DNA of 64,000 nucleotides from contig NZ_JAAWWP010000004.1 of the NCBI RefSeq assembly GCF_012273655.1, forward strand, positions 310,001-374,000, written 5' to 3'. Below are positions 8,943 through 17,310 of the stretch, piece by piece. Each line of letters begins with the position of its first letter. Position 1 is the first letter of the stretch. Source of the DNA: Streptomyces physcomitrii (lineage in GTDB: Bacteria > Actinomycetota > Actinomycetes > Streptomycetales > Streptomycetaceae). The translations under genes and the position numbers were made by a program. The notes under the pieces were generated by a model that was not told where the DNA came from, did not search any database, and worked only from the letters and a program-made list of their open reading frames with translations.

Positions 8943-11365
8943 GCGGACGCACCCGGCTGGCGCTGTGCGCGGCGGCGGCCACCCTGCTCGCCTCCTGCGC
9001 CCTGCTGCCGCTGGTCGAGCGGTCGACCTGGCTCCTCCAGGCGGCGGCCCTCGTCCTGATCCAGACCACGGTGGGTGCCCTCGCCCGCCGCGCCCCGCTG
9101 CCGAGGCCCGCGACGACCGCCGCCCAGGCCCTGGTCAGCCTGATGCTCCTGACGCTCTTCTTCGCCGGTGCCCAGGCGGTGGCCGGGGTGATCCCCACCC
9201 CGGCGGCCCTCGGCGAACTCGGGGGCCTGCTCCAGGCCGGCTCGGACGACATCAGCCGGTACTCGATACCGGCCCCGCTGACCGAGGGCATCCGGCTGAT
9301 GCTGGTCGGCGGAGTCCTCGTGGTCGGCCTGGTGGTCGACACCCTCGCCGTCACCTACCGGAGCGCCGCGCCCGCCGGGCTCCCGCTGCTCGCCCTGTAC
9401 TCGGTGGCCGCGGGCCTGTCCGAGGGGGGCGCGGGCTGGCTGTGGTTCCTCCTCGCCGCCGCCGGATACCTCCTGCTGCTGCTCGCCGAGGGCCGCGACC
9501 GGCTGGCCCAGTGGGGCCGCGTCTTCAGCGGCGGCCCCCGCGGACCGGGCGGCTCCCCCGCGGCGGCCGAGAGCACCGCGATCGCGCCGGTACGCACCGG
9601 CCGCCGCATCGGCATGGTGGCGCTCGGCGTCGCCCTGGTGGTGCCGCTCGCCCTGCCCGGACTGGACGGCGGGCTGGTGGACCCGGCCCGCGGCAAGGGC
9701 GAGGGGCCGGGCAACGGCGGCACCATCTCGGCGGTCAACCCGGTGGTCTCGCTGCAGAACAACCTCAACCAGGACGAGGACCGCGAGGTGCTGAGCTATC
9801 GCACCGACGGCGCCCAGTCGCAGCCCCTGTATCTGCGCATCGTCGCGCTCGACGACTTCGACGGGAAGTCCTGGAAGCCCGCGGTCCGCCGCATCTCGGA
9901 CGTGCCCTCGCCGCTGCCCGCCCCGGTGGGCCTCGCCGCCGGAGTGCGCAGCACCGAGCTGAACACCCGTGTCACCGCCTCCGGTTCCTACGCCCAGGGC
10001 TGGCTGCCGATGCCCTACCCGGCCACCAACGTCCGTATCGACGGCGACTGGCGCTTCGAACCGGTGGGGCGCACCGTCCTCGGCGACGGCGGGCAGACCA
10101 CCCGCGGCAAGGAGTACCTCGTCTCCAGCCTGGCCGTGGAGCCGACGCCCTATCAGCTCGCCCAGGCCCCGGCGCCCTCCCCCGGTCTGGCGGAGGAGTT
10201 CACCGAGGTGCCCGGCTCGCTGCCCCCGGTCGTGGCGCGCACCGCCCGCCAGGTCACCCGGGGCGCCGCGAACGACTACGAGGCCGCGGTCAAGCTCCAG
10301 GACTGGTTCGCCGTCGACGGCGGCTTCACCTACGACACCTCGGTCCAGGCGGGCAGCGGCACCCAGGCCATCGCCCGCTTCCTGAAGGACAAGGAGGGCT
10401 TCTGCGTCCACTTCTCCTTCTCGATGGCCGCGATGGCCCGCACCCTCGGGATCCCGGCCCGGGTCGCGGTGGGCTTCACCCCGGGCTCCCCGCAGTCCGG
10501 CGGCGCCATGTCGGTCGGCCTGCGGGACGCGCACGCCTGGCCGGAGCTGTACTTCGAGGGCGTGGGCTGGACCCGTTTCGAACCGACGCCCTCGCGGGGC
10601 TCGATCCCCGAGTACGCCCAGAGCCGGACACCCGGGAGCCCTCCGCAGCCGGACGAGGAGCCCGTCCCGTCCGCCTCCGAGGAGCCCTCGGCCGCGCCCT
10701 CCGCACCGGAGAGCTGCCCGCCGGACCAGCGCAGGACCGGCACCTGCTCCGGGGCCCCGGAGACCTCCACCGGCTCCGGCGGCGGCTCGGGACCGAGCGC
10801 CCTGCCCGAGATCCTGCTGTTCAGCTTCGGCGGACTGCTCCTCCTCGGGCTGCCGCTGACCCCGATGCTCTGGCGCAGGCGCACCAGAGCCAGGCGGCTC
10901 GGACCGGCCCGCTCCTCCCCCGTGCTCGCGGGCGCCGGCACCCTGCGGGTCTGGGATGAGGTCCAGGACAGCGCCTGGGACTACGGCATCCCGCCCGACG
11001 CCTCGCTCACCCCCCGGCGCGCGGCCGAACGCATCGTGCGCGGCATGCGCCTGGAGGGCGAGGCGGCCGGCGCCGTGAGCAGGGTCGCGGCCGCCGTGGA
11101 GCAGACCCTCTACGCCCCGAGCCCCGAGCCGGTGCCGGGCCTGACCGAGGACGCGCGCCGCCTGGGCACGGCCCTCGGCGCCTCCGCCGGAAGACGCGCC
11201 CGACTGCGCGCCCTGCTGCTGCCCCGCTCCAACGCCCGGCTCGGCCGCGCCCTCGCGGACCACTGGCGCGGCCTCCGCTCCCGTGCGTACGGGATCCTGC
11301 CGCGGCGGTCCGGCGCGCGTACGGCCGGGGCGCCCGCGAAGGCCACCGGGTCCGAGGGCGGCTGA
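8939..11365 (+). CDS. Membrane transglutaminase-like protein (TgpA/DUF3488 type)
   Basis: An 808-residue membrane protein. About six N-terminal membrane segments (residues 5-240) precede an extracytoplasmic transglutaminase-like core with the nucleophile in EGFCVHFS (Cys489) and the catalytic histidine in DAHAWPE (His532). The usual third residue position reads WTRFEPTP, with Glu where Asp is common. A Ser/Pro/Gly-rich linker leads to one more membrane segment (LLFSFGGLLLLGLPLTPML) and a cytoplasmic DUF4129-like tail. The ATG at 8939 overlaps the DUF58 stop (ATGA). The family probably crosslinks or cleaves envelope proteins; that role is inferred. Confidence 0.9.
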   Translation: MSGRTRLALCAAAATLLASCALLPLVERSTWLLQAAALVLIQTTVGALARRAPLPRPATTAAQALVSLMLLTLFFAGAQAVAGVIPTPAALGELGGLLQAGSDDISRYSIPAPLTEGIRLMLVGGVLVVGLVVDTLAVTYRSAAPAGLPLLALYSVAAGLSEGGAGWLWFLLAAAGYLLLLLAEGRDRLAQWGRVFSGGPRGPGGSPAAAESTAIAPVRTGRRIGMVALGVALVVPLALPGLDGGLVDPARGKGEGPGNGGTISAVNPVVSLQNNLNQDEDREVLSYRTDGAQSQPLYLRIVALDDFDGKSWKPAVRRISDVPSPLPAPVGLAAGVRSTELNTRVTASGSYAQGWLPMPYPATNVRIDGDWRFEPVGRTVLGDGGQTTRGKEYLVSSLAVEPTPYQLAQAPAPSPGLAEEFTEVPGSLPPVVARTARQVTRGAANDYEAAVKLQDWFAVDGGFTYDTSVQAGSGTQAIARFLKDKEGFCVHFSFSMAAMARTLGIPARVAVGFTPGSPQSGGAMSVGLRDAHAWPELYFEGVGWTRFEPTPSRGSIPEYAQSRTPGSPPQPDEEPVPSASEEPSAAPSAPESCPPDQRRTGTCSGAPETSTGSGGGSGPSALPEILLFSFGGLLLLGLPLTPMLWRRRTRARRLGPARSSPVLAGAGTLRVWDEVQDSAWDYGIPPDASLTPRRAAERIVRGMRLEGEAAGAVSRVAAAVEQTLYAPSPEPVPGLTEDARRLGTALGASAGRRARLRALLLPRSNARLGRALADHWRGLRSRAYGILPRRSGARTAGAPAKATGSEGG

Positions 11366-11407
11366 GCGGTCGGGGGGGGCGGGACCTCAGAGTCTGGGCT
11401 GGGGCAC

Positions 11408-11502
11408 GGACCTCGGAGCCCGAGGCCCGGACCTCGAAGCCCGGACTTCAGAGCCCGGGACTTCAGAGCCCGGGACTTCAGAGCCCGGGACTTCAGAGCC
11501 CG
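11408..11502 (+). repeat. 15-bp tandem repeat
   Basis: Four perfect copies of GGACTTCAGAGCCCG occupy 11443-11502. Two diverged copies precede them at 11408-11422 and 11429-11442. In one frame the repeat would encode SEPGT units, but no start or flanking coding signal supports a protein. Confidence 0.9.
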
Positions 11503-11681
11503 GAACTCGGTCCCGGCGACCGGTTCCGGGGCGGGACTTCAGCCGGATCGGCCCGGCTCCTCCGAAGCGCGGGTGCGGCGCCCGCCGGGGGAACCCGGGG
11601 CGCCGGGAACGGCACGGCCTCGGGAGGTCATGAACCGGATCGGCCGGAGCCCCGGGAAACTGCCCGGCCCCGGATACGCCT

Positions 11682-11711
11682 GAGGGGTGACCGGCCTGCC
11701 GGTCACCCCTC
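11682..11711. terminator. Bidirectional terminator hairpin
   Basis: GAGGGGTGACCGGC at 11682-11695 pairs perfectly with 11698-11711 across a 2-nt gap. It lies between the convergent transglutaminase and DUF3040 genes. No T-run follows, as is usual in Streptomyces. Confidence 0.8.
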
Positions 11712-11749
11712 GGATGCGTACTGCCGCCGCCCGCGGGGGCGGCGAAGAC

Positions 11750-12160
11750 TCAGTGGCCCTGTTCGTCGCGGCGACGCTGCCAGCGCTGCTCGATGCGGTC
11801 CATCACGGAACGCCGCTGGCGGGACTGGCGCCGCGCGCTGCCGCCGCCCCGGTTGCCGGATCCGGACTGCTGTTGCTGCTCGCCCGGCTTGGGAGCCTTG
11901 CGCCAGCCGGTGACGGCGAGCACCGCACAGCCCAGCATGACGAGGAAGCCCACCACGCTGATCCAGATCTGCTGGGCGACCATTCCGGCCATGAGGAGCG
12001 CGATACCCACCAGGAAGCCTGCGACCGCCTGGTAGACCCGTCGCCGGGTGTACGTACGCAGCCCGCTTCCCTCAAGCGCTGTCGCGAACTTGGGATCTTC
12101 GGCGTACAGCGCTCGCTCCATCTGCTCGAGCATTCGCTGCTCGTGCTCTGAGAGCGGCAC
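11750..12160 (-). CDS. DUF3040 membrane protein
   Basis: A 136-residue protein of the actinobacterial DUF3040 family. The N-terminal signature MPLSEHEQRMLEQMERAL begins at a GTG (12160) preceded by GGAGGA. Two adjacent membrane segments (about residues 43-85: VAGFLVGIALLMAGMVAQQ and ISVVGFLVMLGCAVLAVTG) are followed by a Gln/Ser/Arg-rich basic cytoplasmic tail. The function is unknown. It stands alone, facing the transglutaminase operon across a terminator. Confidence 0.88.
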   Translation of the reverse strand: MPLSEHEQRMLEQMERALYAEDPKFATALEGSGLRTYTRRRVYQAVAGFLVGIALLMAGMVAQQIWISVVGFLVMLGCAVLAVTGWRKAPKPGEQQQQSGSGNRGGGSARRQSRQRRSVMDRIEQRWQRRRDEQGH

Positions 12161-12540
12161 GGAGTCCTCCTCATCGTGCAGTCGCCGGGGGCGACCGGGG
12201 GTCCCCTTCAGGATAGGCAGGGAATCGCCCCCGTGAAACCCGCCCCTCTACGCCAACTTCGCCATACCGGACCGCCATGGAGACCGGACCCGCTGAAGCC
12301 GTCATTCCCCAGCGGCCGGTCCGTCATGCCGGACCGTCAGGGCCTGTCTCTCGGATCTCGCCGGGGCGGCCGGGCGCCGACGCGAACGCCGACGGCGACC
12401 CGCCAGGATCCGAGAGGCAGGCTCCTGCACCGATCATACGGCGCCCGGGCCCTCAGCGGAGGGGCTGTGGCGTACTCCATCCACCGCTTCGTCGCTGATC
12501 AGCCCCCGGGGCGGGGCCGGCGGGACCGGAATCCGGGCTC
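12161..12540. other. Intergenic region with an imperfect inverted repeat
   Basis: No gene is supported between the methyltransferase stop and the DUF3040 start. The only clear structure is the 16-bp inverted repeat at 12342-12422. Confidence 0.5.
12342..12422. repeat. Imperfect 16-bp inverted repeat pair
   Basis: GCCTGTCTCTCGGATC (12342-12357) is mirrored by GATCCGAGAGGCAGGC (12407-12422), 15 of 16 bases, with a 49-bp GC-rich centre. It could be a terminator-like structure or a small palindromic mobile remnant. No target-site duplication is evident. Confidence 0.6.
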
Positions 12541-13311
12541 TCACTCACCCTGCGTCACTCGCTTCACTCCGAGCACATGCAGCTGCGTGGCCACGGAGCG
12601 GAAGGCGGGCAGCTCGGCGGCGGCCGCCTCCAGCTGGAGCAGGGCGTCCAGGGCGCCGGGCTCGGTGTCCACGAGCGCGCCGGGGACCAGGTCGGCGAAG
12701 ACCCGCACCCCGTGCACGGCGCCGACGCCGATGCCCGCCTCCTCGGCGAGCGCGGTGAGCTGTTCGGGGGTGAAGCGCCGGGGCACCGGGTCGCCCTCGC
12801 CCCAGCGGCCCTCGGTGTCGGTGAGCGCGCGCCGCGCCTCCTTGAAGTGCCCGGCGAGCGCGCGGGCGAGCACCGCGCCGCCGAGCCCCGCGGCGAGCAG
12901 GCTCAGGGCGCCCGCCTCGCGCAGCGCCCCGGTGACATTGCGCAGGCCCTCGGCGGGGTCGTCCACGTACTCCAGGACGCCGTGGCACAGGACCGCGTCG
13001 TACCCCTCGCGCTCCACCACCTCGAAGAGGCCGTGGGCATCGCCCTGAACGCCGCGCACCCGCTCGGCGACGCCCTCCTCGGCGGCCCTGCGCTCCAGGG
13101 CGAAGAGGGCGTTGGGGCTCGGGTCGACGACGGTGACCCGGTGGCCCAGGCGGGCGACCGGCACCGCGAAGTGGCCGCTGCCGCCGCCGGTGTCGAGGAC
13201 GTCGAGCGCCTTGCGGCCGGTGACCGCGACCCGGTCGTCGAGGGCTTCGCGCAGCACGTCCCAGACCACGGCGGTTCTCAGTGCGGCGCGGGGGCGCATC
13301 GGGTCCGGCAC
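12541..13311 (-). CDS. Class I SAM-dependent methyltransferase
   Basis: A 256-residue methyltransferase. Motif I is DTGGGSGHFAVPVARLGH with the acidic motif II VTVVDPS; the GDAHGLF and LCHGVLEYVDDP segments resemble the CmoM/SmtA-UbiE group that includes tRNA-modifying enzymes. I chose the GTG at 13311 because GAGGAG lies 9 nt upstream; the frame remains open beyond it. It lies about 200 bp downstream of the HEPN-protein gene on the same strand. The substrate cannot be deduced: a tRNA cmo5U modification or a small-molecule role are both possible. Confidence 0.82.
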   Translation of the reverse strand: MPDPMRPRAALRTAVVWDVLREALDDRVAVTGRKALDVLDTGGGSGHFAVPVARLGHRVTVVDPSPNALFALERRAAEEGVAERVRGVQGDAHGLFEVVEREGYDAVLCHGVLEYVDDPAEGLRNVTGALREAGALSLLAAGLGGAVLARALAGHFKEARRALTDTEGRWGEGDPVPRRFTPEQLTALAEEAGIGVGAVHGVRVFADLVPGALVDTEPGALDALLQLEAAAAELPAFRSVATQLHVLGVKRVTQGE

Positions 13312-13511
13312 GGCTTTGACTCCTCGGCGCGGCACCGCCCCCGAAGGGCGGAGCGATGGGCTGCTTGCGGCCGGCTCACGGGGTCCGCGGCGCGGCAGGG
13401 GTGCCAGCCTATTGCCTCGGCCGGGGCGCCCGTGCCCCCGGCGGGCACGCGCCCCGCCGCCCCCGCGCGCACCGGCGCGCGCAGGGGCCCGGCCGCGGCG
13501 GCCTCCCCCGC

Positions 13512-14084
13512 TCAGCCGGTGCGGGCCCGTATCTCCGGGGCGTCCCCGCCGCCCCCTTGCGCACCCGGCGGCTCCTCCTCCCGGGTACGCGGCCGGGGCA
13601 GGGTCGGTTCCGGGACCAGGAGGCGTTCGACGATGCCGAGGAACATCTCCACGTCCCGGCGCAGATCGTCCGCGTCCCGCTGCCCGGCCGCGCCCTTTAT
13701 GCCGGCCTCGGCGCGCGCCCTGCGCTGCGCCCCGGAGGCGAACAGGGCGCACCACTCGGTGAGTTCGGGGGCGATCCCCGGCAGGACCTCCCAGGCGCTC
13801 CGGATGCGTTCCCGGCGGCGCGGCGAGCTCTCGGGCCGTCCCCGGGCGGCGAGCACCGCGGCGGCGGTGCGCAGGGCGGCGAGGTGGGCGGTGGCGTACT
13901 GCTCGTTCGAGGTGGGCAGGAGCGCGGCTTCGTCGAGGCCCTCGCGGGCCTGGGCGAGCAGGTCGAGCGCGGCCGGCGGCGCCGCGGCCCTGCGCAGCAC
14001 CGGGTGGACGTCGGACGCCCTGCCGGTCGGCACCTGTGCGCCGGGACGGGCCCGGCGCGCGGCGGCACTGGATGAGGCGGCCAT
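13512..14084 (-). CDS. SAV_6107-type HEPN domain protein
   Basis: A 190-residue helical protein matching the streptomycete SAV_6107 HEPN-like family in both sequence style and location. Its core runs from about residue 35 (LLAQAREGLDEAALL) through NEQYATAHLAALRTAAAVL and ends with RRDVEMFLGIVERLL. The tail is Pro/Glu/Gly-rich. The start is the ATG at 14084, with AGGAGG 7 nt upstream; an in-frame ATG at 14105 lacks a ribosome site. I see no R-x4-6-H motif, so toxin-like RNase activity is not indicated. Function unknown. Confidence 0.75.
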   Translation of the reverse strand: MAASSSAAARRARPGAQVPTGRASDVHPVLRRAAAPPAALDLLAQAREGLDEAALLPTSNEQYATAHLAALRTAAAVLAARGRPESSPRRRERIRSAWEVLPGIAPELTEWCALFASGAQRRARAEAGIKGAAGQRDADDLRRDVEMFLGIVERLLVPEPTLPRPRTREEEPPGAQGGGGDAPEIRARTG

Positions 14085-14262
14085 GACGAACCTCCTGTCG
14101 TCCATGAGTGCGCATGTACGGCACTGGTACGGGACCGGACCGCTCGGTCGCGGCTCGTCATCCCGTATGCCCACATCGTGACGTACACCACTGACAATCC
14201 GGCGCGACCTGCGGTGATGCCCTCTCCGCCCGGCCCGCGCACCGGAGTTGGGGCAGTGCGGC

Positions 14263-14291
14263 TTTACCTCGCGGAGGGGCGTGGCTATTTT
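14263..14291 (+). promoter_or_regulatory. Promoter of the YhgE/TetR operon
   Basis: TTTACC (14263-14268) and TATTTT (14286-14291) are separated by 17 bp, predicting a start near 14298. The -10 and start region are covered by the palindrome at 14288-14315. Confidence 0.6.
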
Positions 14292-14315
14292 TGAACTGAC
14301 CGGTCAGTACAAAAA
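14288..14315. promoter_or_regulatory. 28-bp palindromic operator, probably for the operon's TetR protein
   Basis: A 14-bp perfect core, ACTGACCGGTCAGT, is flanked by one mismatched base and then TTTTTG/CAAAAA arms, so 26 of 28 positions are symmetric. It overlaps the predicted -10 and transcription start. The length and GACCGGTC centre fit TetR-family operators, and the third gene of the operon encodes a TetR protein. Confidence 0.75.
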
Positions 14316-14369
14316 CTGGCCGGGGCAGCCGAGATGCCGCAGAAGGCAGCAGGACAGAAGGGGAGACAG

Positions 14370-15248
14370 GTGGACGGGCCCCAGGCCGCGAAACCGGCCG
14401 CGAGCACCGACGGCGCCGCCGTCACGACCGAGGACCTCGGCCTGCGGGGCCCGAGAGGCTGGGCCTTCCGCGGGGTCACCCTCGACGCACCGGCCGGTTC
14501 CCTGATCGCCCTCGAAGGGCCCTCCGGCTCGGGCCGGACCTGTCTGCTCCTCGCCCTCACCGGCCGGATGCGCACCACGGAGGGCACCGCCCGGATCGGC
14601 GGGCTGCGGCTGCCGAAGCAACTGGCCGCCCTGCGCCGGATCAGCGCGCTGGGCCACACCCCCGGCGTCGCCGAGCTCGAACCCGCGCTCACCGTCGCCG
14701 AGCACCTGCGCGAACGGGCCCTGCTCCAGCGCCGCTTCGGCGGCTCGCTGCGCGGACTGCTGCGCCCCCGGAGCGAGCGCCGGGCCGAGGCGCGGCAGCG
14801 GGTCGACGAGGCGCTGGCCGCCGCGGGACTCGATCCCGCGACGCTGCCCAAGGGCCTGCGTACCGCCGTCCGCGACCTGGAGCGCACCGAGGCGCTGCGG
14901 CTGTCGATCGCGCTGGCGCTGATCGGCCGCCCGCGGCTGCTCGGCGTCGACGACACCGATCTGAAGCTCTCGGACGCCGAGCGCGCGGAGATCTGGGAGC
15001 TGCTCGCCGCCCTCGCCGGCCAGGGGCTCACCGTCCTCGCCGTGTGCAGCGAGGCACCCGCGGGCGCCCTGGTCGTCTCCACCGCACCCCGGCAGGAGAG
15101 CGGCCGGTCCACGGCCCCCGAGGACGGTACGCGAACGGCCCCCGACGGCGGTACGCAGGCGGACGCGCGGCCCGAGGACGACAGCAGCACCACCGGCACC
15201 ACCGGGAAGGAGAACGGGGATGCGCTCGCCGAAACTGGCCGCGCTTGA
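14370..15248 (+). CDS. Degenerate ABC transporter ATP-binding protein (partner of YhgE/Pip protein)
   Basis: A 292-residue ABC-type ATPase. The P-loop reads GPSGSGRT, with Arg replacing the canonical Lys. The signature region (AVRDLERTEALRLSIALAL) lacks LSGGQ, and the Walker B region (RPRLLGVDDTD) lacks the normal hydrophobic-DE ending. The C-terminal 50 residues are disordered Thr/Glu/Asp-rich sequence. I prefer the GTG at 14370 because GGGGAGA precedes it at short spacing; the ATG at 14334 is an alternative with a poorer site. The stop overlaps the next gene by 29 bp. It may have weak or no ATPase activity. Confidence 0.85.
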   Translation: MDGPQAAKPAASTDGAAVTTEDLGLRGPRGWAFRGVTLDAPAGSLIALEGPSGSGRTCLLLALTGRMRTTEGTARIGGLRLPKQLAALRRISALGHTPGVAELEPALTVAEHLRERALLQRRFGGSLRGLLRPRSERRAEARQRVDEALAAAGLDPATLPKGLRTAVRDLERTEALRLSIALALIGRPRLLGVDDTDLKLSDAERAEIWELLAALAGQGLTVLAVCSEAPAGALVVSTAPRQESGRSTAPEDGTRTAPDGGTQADARPEDDSSTTGTTGKENGDALAETGRA

Positions 15249-17310
15249 GTTCAAGCGGTTCGCCAGGGGGCGGCTGCCGAGGGCCGCGCTGGTCGCGCTC
15301 CTGCTGCTGCCCCTGCTCTACGGCGCGCTGTACCTGTGGTCCTTCTGGGATCCGTACAGCCGCCTCGACCGCATCCCGGTGGCCCTGGTCAACGAGGACA
15401 AAGGGGCCGTCGACGACGGGAAGAAGGTGGCCGCCGGTGCCGATCTGGTCGAGGGGCTGCACGGCAGCGACACCTTCGACTGGCGGGAGGTCAGCGCCGA
15501 GGAGGCCGAGTCGGGTGTCGCGAGCGGGAAGTACTACCTGTCGCTGACCATGCCCGCGGACTTCAGCAAGCGGATCGCCTCCAGTGCGGGCGACCGCCCC
15601 GAGACCAGTCCGCTGCGCGTGGAGACCAACGACTCCAACAACTACATCGTCGGGCAGATCTCCCGGACGGTCTTCTCCGAGGTCCGCTCGGCGGCCTCCA
15701 GCAAGGCCTCGCGCACCTTCTTCGACCGGATCTTCATCGCCTTCTCCGATCTGCACGACCAGACCGCGAAGGCGGCCAAGGGCGCCTCCCAGCTCGAAGG
15801 CGGCATCGGGCAGGCCAAGGGCGGCTCCCAGCAGCTCGTCGACGGGCTGAAGGAGGCGAAGACCGGCAGCGGGAAGCTCAACGACGGGATGACCAAGCTG
15901 GACAAGGGGTCCAAGGACCTCGCCTCGGGGGCGACCCAGGTCGCGGACGGCACCCAGCAGCTCGCCGACAAGGTCAACGGCGTCAACGGCAAGCTGGCCC
16001 CCTTCCTGCGGGACAACAAGAAGGCGATCGCGCACACCGCGCAGCTCGTCGCCGACTCCACCGGCGTCATCCGCGAGCACCTCGACACCTTCGTCAAGGT
16101 CGCCCCGGTCGCCGCCGAGGGCACCCGCAAGGCCGCCGACACCCTGGACGAGGTCTACACCCGCCGCTGTGAGCAGGCCGCCGTCGCCGACCCGGCCTGC
16201 GCGGACCTGAAGAAGGCCAGGGACGCGGCGGAGAAGGCGGCGAAGCTGACCGCGGACGTCGACGAGGTCCTCAAGGACTACGACTACGACGTCGGCAGGC
16301 TGGACAAGCAGCTCGCCACCCTGCAGAAGCAGTCCGCGGCCCTCGCCGAGGCCGCCCCGCACCTGGACAAGGACCTGAAGAAGGCCGTCGCCCAGGTCAA
16401 CAAGCTCAACTCCGGTGCCCACCAGGTCGCGGGCGGCGCCGGGAAACTGCACACCGGCCTCGGCACCGCGCACCGGGGCGCAAAGAAGCTGGACTCCGGG
16501 CTCACCCGCCTGGAGAAGGGCGCGGACAAGCTGCACGGCGGCATGTTCAAGCTGGCCGACGGCTCGCACCGGCTGGCGGGCGGACTCGAGGACGGTGTCG
16601 AGCAGATACCCGACTACGGGGACAAGGACCGCGACCAGCGCACCGGCGTCATGTCCGACCCCGTGCAACTCGCCTCCCAGGCCCTGCACAAGGCGCCGAA
16701 CTACGGCACCGGATTCGCCCCGTACTTCATCCCGCTGGCCCTGTGGGTGGGCGCGATGGTGGCGTACATGCTGATCACGCCGCTGAACCAGCGGGCGCTC
16801 GCGGCGGGCGCCTCGGCCTGGCGGATCACCCTGGCCGGCTGGCTGCCGGTGGCGGCGCTCGGGGTCGCGCAGGCCGCGGCGCTGATGGCGGTGCTGCACT
16901 GGGCCCCGGGCATGGGCCTGGAGGTGGAGCGGGCCGCGGGCACCGCCGCCTTCCTGGTCCTCGTGGTGGGCTGCTACGCGGCGATCGTGCAGTGGCTCAA
17001 CGCCCGCTTCGGGGCGGCCGGGAGGATCCTCGTCCTCGCGCTGCTCATGCTCCAGCTGACCTCGGCGGGCGGCACCTATCCGGTGGAGACCAGCCCCCGC
17101 TTCTTCAACTGGATCCACCCCTTCCTGCCGATGAGCTACATCGTCGAGGCGCTCCGGCGGCTGATCACCGGCGGCGGCCTCGCCCCGGTGTGGACCGGCT
17201 CGGTGGTCCTGCTCGCCTTCCTGCTCGGCGCGCTCACGCTGACCGCGCTCTCGGCCCGGCGCAAGCAGGTGTGGACCTTCGACCGTCTCCACCCGGAGCT
17301 GAGCCTGTGA
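15220..17310 (+). CDS. YhgE/Pip family ABC-2-like membrane protein
   Basis: A 696-residue YhgE/Pip protein. One N-terminal membrane segment (about residues 23-43) leads into a large extracytoplasmic domain containing the family's iterated Gly-rich heptads (GGIGQAKGGSQQLVDGLKEA and similar) between about residues 185 and 455. Five or six membrane helices (residues 500-680) form the ABC-2-like C-terminus. The ATG at 15220 has GGAG upstream. Family members include the phage-infection protein of Lactococcus and YueB/EsaA-type secretion proteins, so export or cell-surface roles are possible. The gene overlaps both neighbours. Confidence 0.88.
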   Translation: MRSPKLAALEFKRFARGRLPRAALVALLLLPLLYGALYLWSFWDPYSRLDRIPVALVNEDKGAVDDGKKVAAGADLVEGLHGSDTFDWREVSAEEAESGVASGKYYLSLTMPADFSKRIASSAGDRPETSPLRVETNDSNNYIVGQISRTVFSEVRSAASSKASRTFFDRIFIAFSDLHDQTAKAAKGASQLEGGIGQAKGGSQQLVDGLKEAKTGSGKLNDGMTKLDKGSKDLASGATQVADGTQQLADKVNGVNGKLAPFLRDNKKAIAHTAQLVADSTGVIREHLDTFVKVAPVAAEGTRKAADTLDEVYTRRCEQAAVADPACADLKKARDAAEKAAKLTADVDEVLKDYDYDVGRLDKQLATLQKQSAALAEAAPHLDKDLKKAVAQVNKLNSGAHQVAGGAGKLHTGLGTAHRGAKKLDSGLTRLEKGADKLHGGMFKLADGSHRLAGGLEDGVEQIPDYGDKDRDQRTGVMSDPVQLASQALHKAPNYGTGFAPYFIPLALWVGAMVAYMLITPLNQRALAAGASAWRITLAGWLPVAALGVAQAAALMAVLHWAPGMGLEVERAAGTAAFLVLVVGCYAAIVQWLNARFGAAGRILVLALLMLQLTSAGGTYPVETSPRFFNWIHPFLPMSYIVEALRRLITGGGLAPVWTGSVVLLAFLLGALTLTALSARRKQVWTFDRLHPELSL

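Larger units (their letters stand above)
11366..11749. other. Intergenic region with tandem repeat and terminator
   Basis: No gene is supported. It contains a 15-bp tandem repeat (11408-11502) and a strong hairpin (11682-11711) between two convergent transcription units. Confidence 0.6.
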
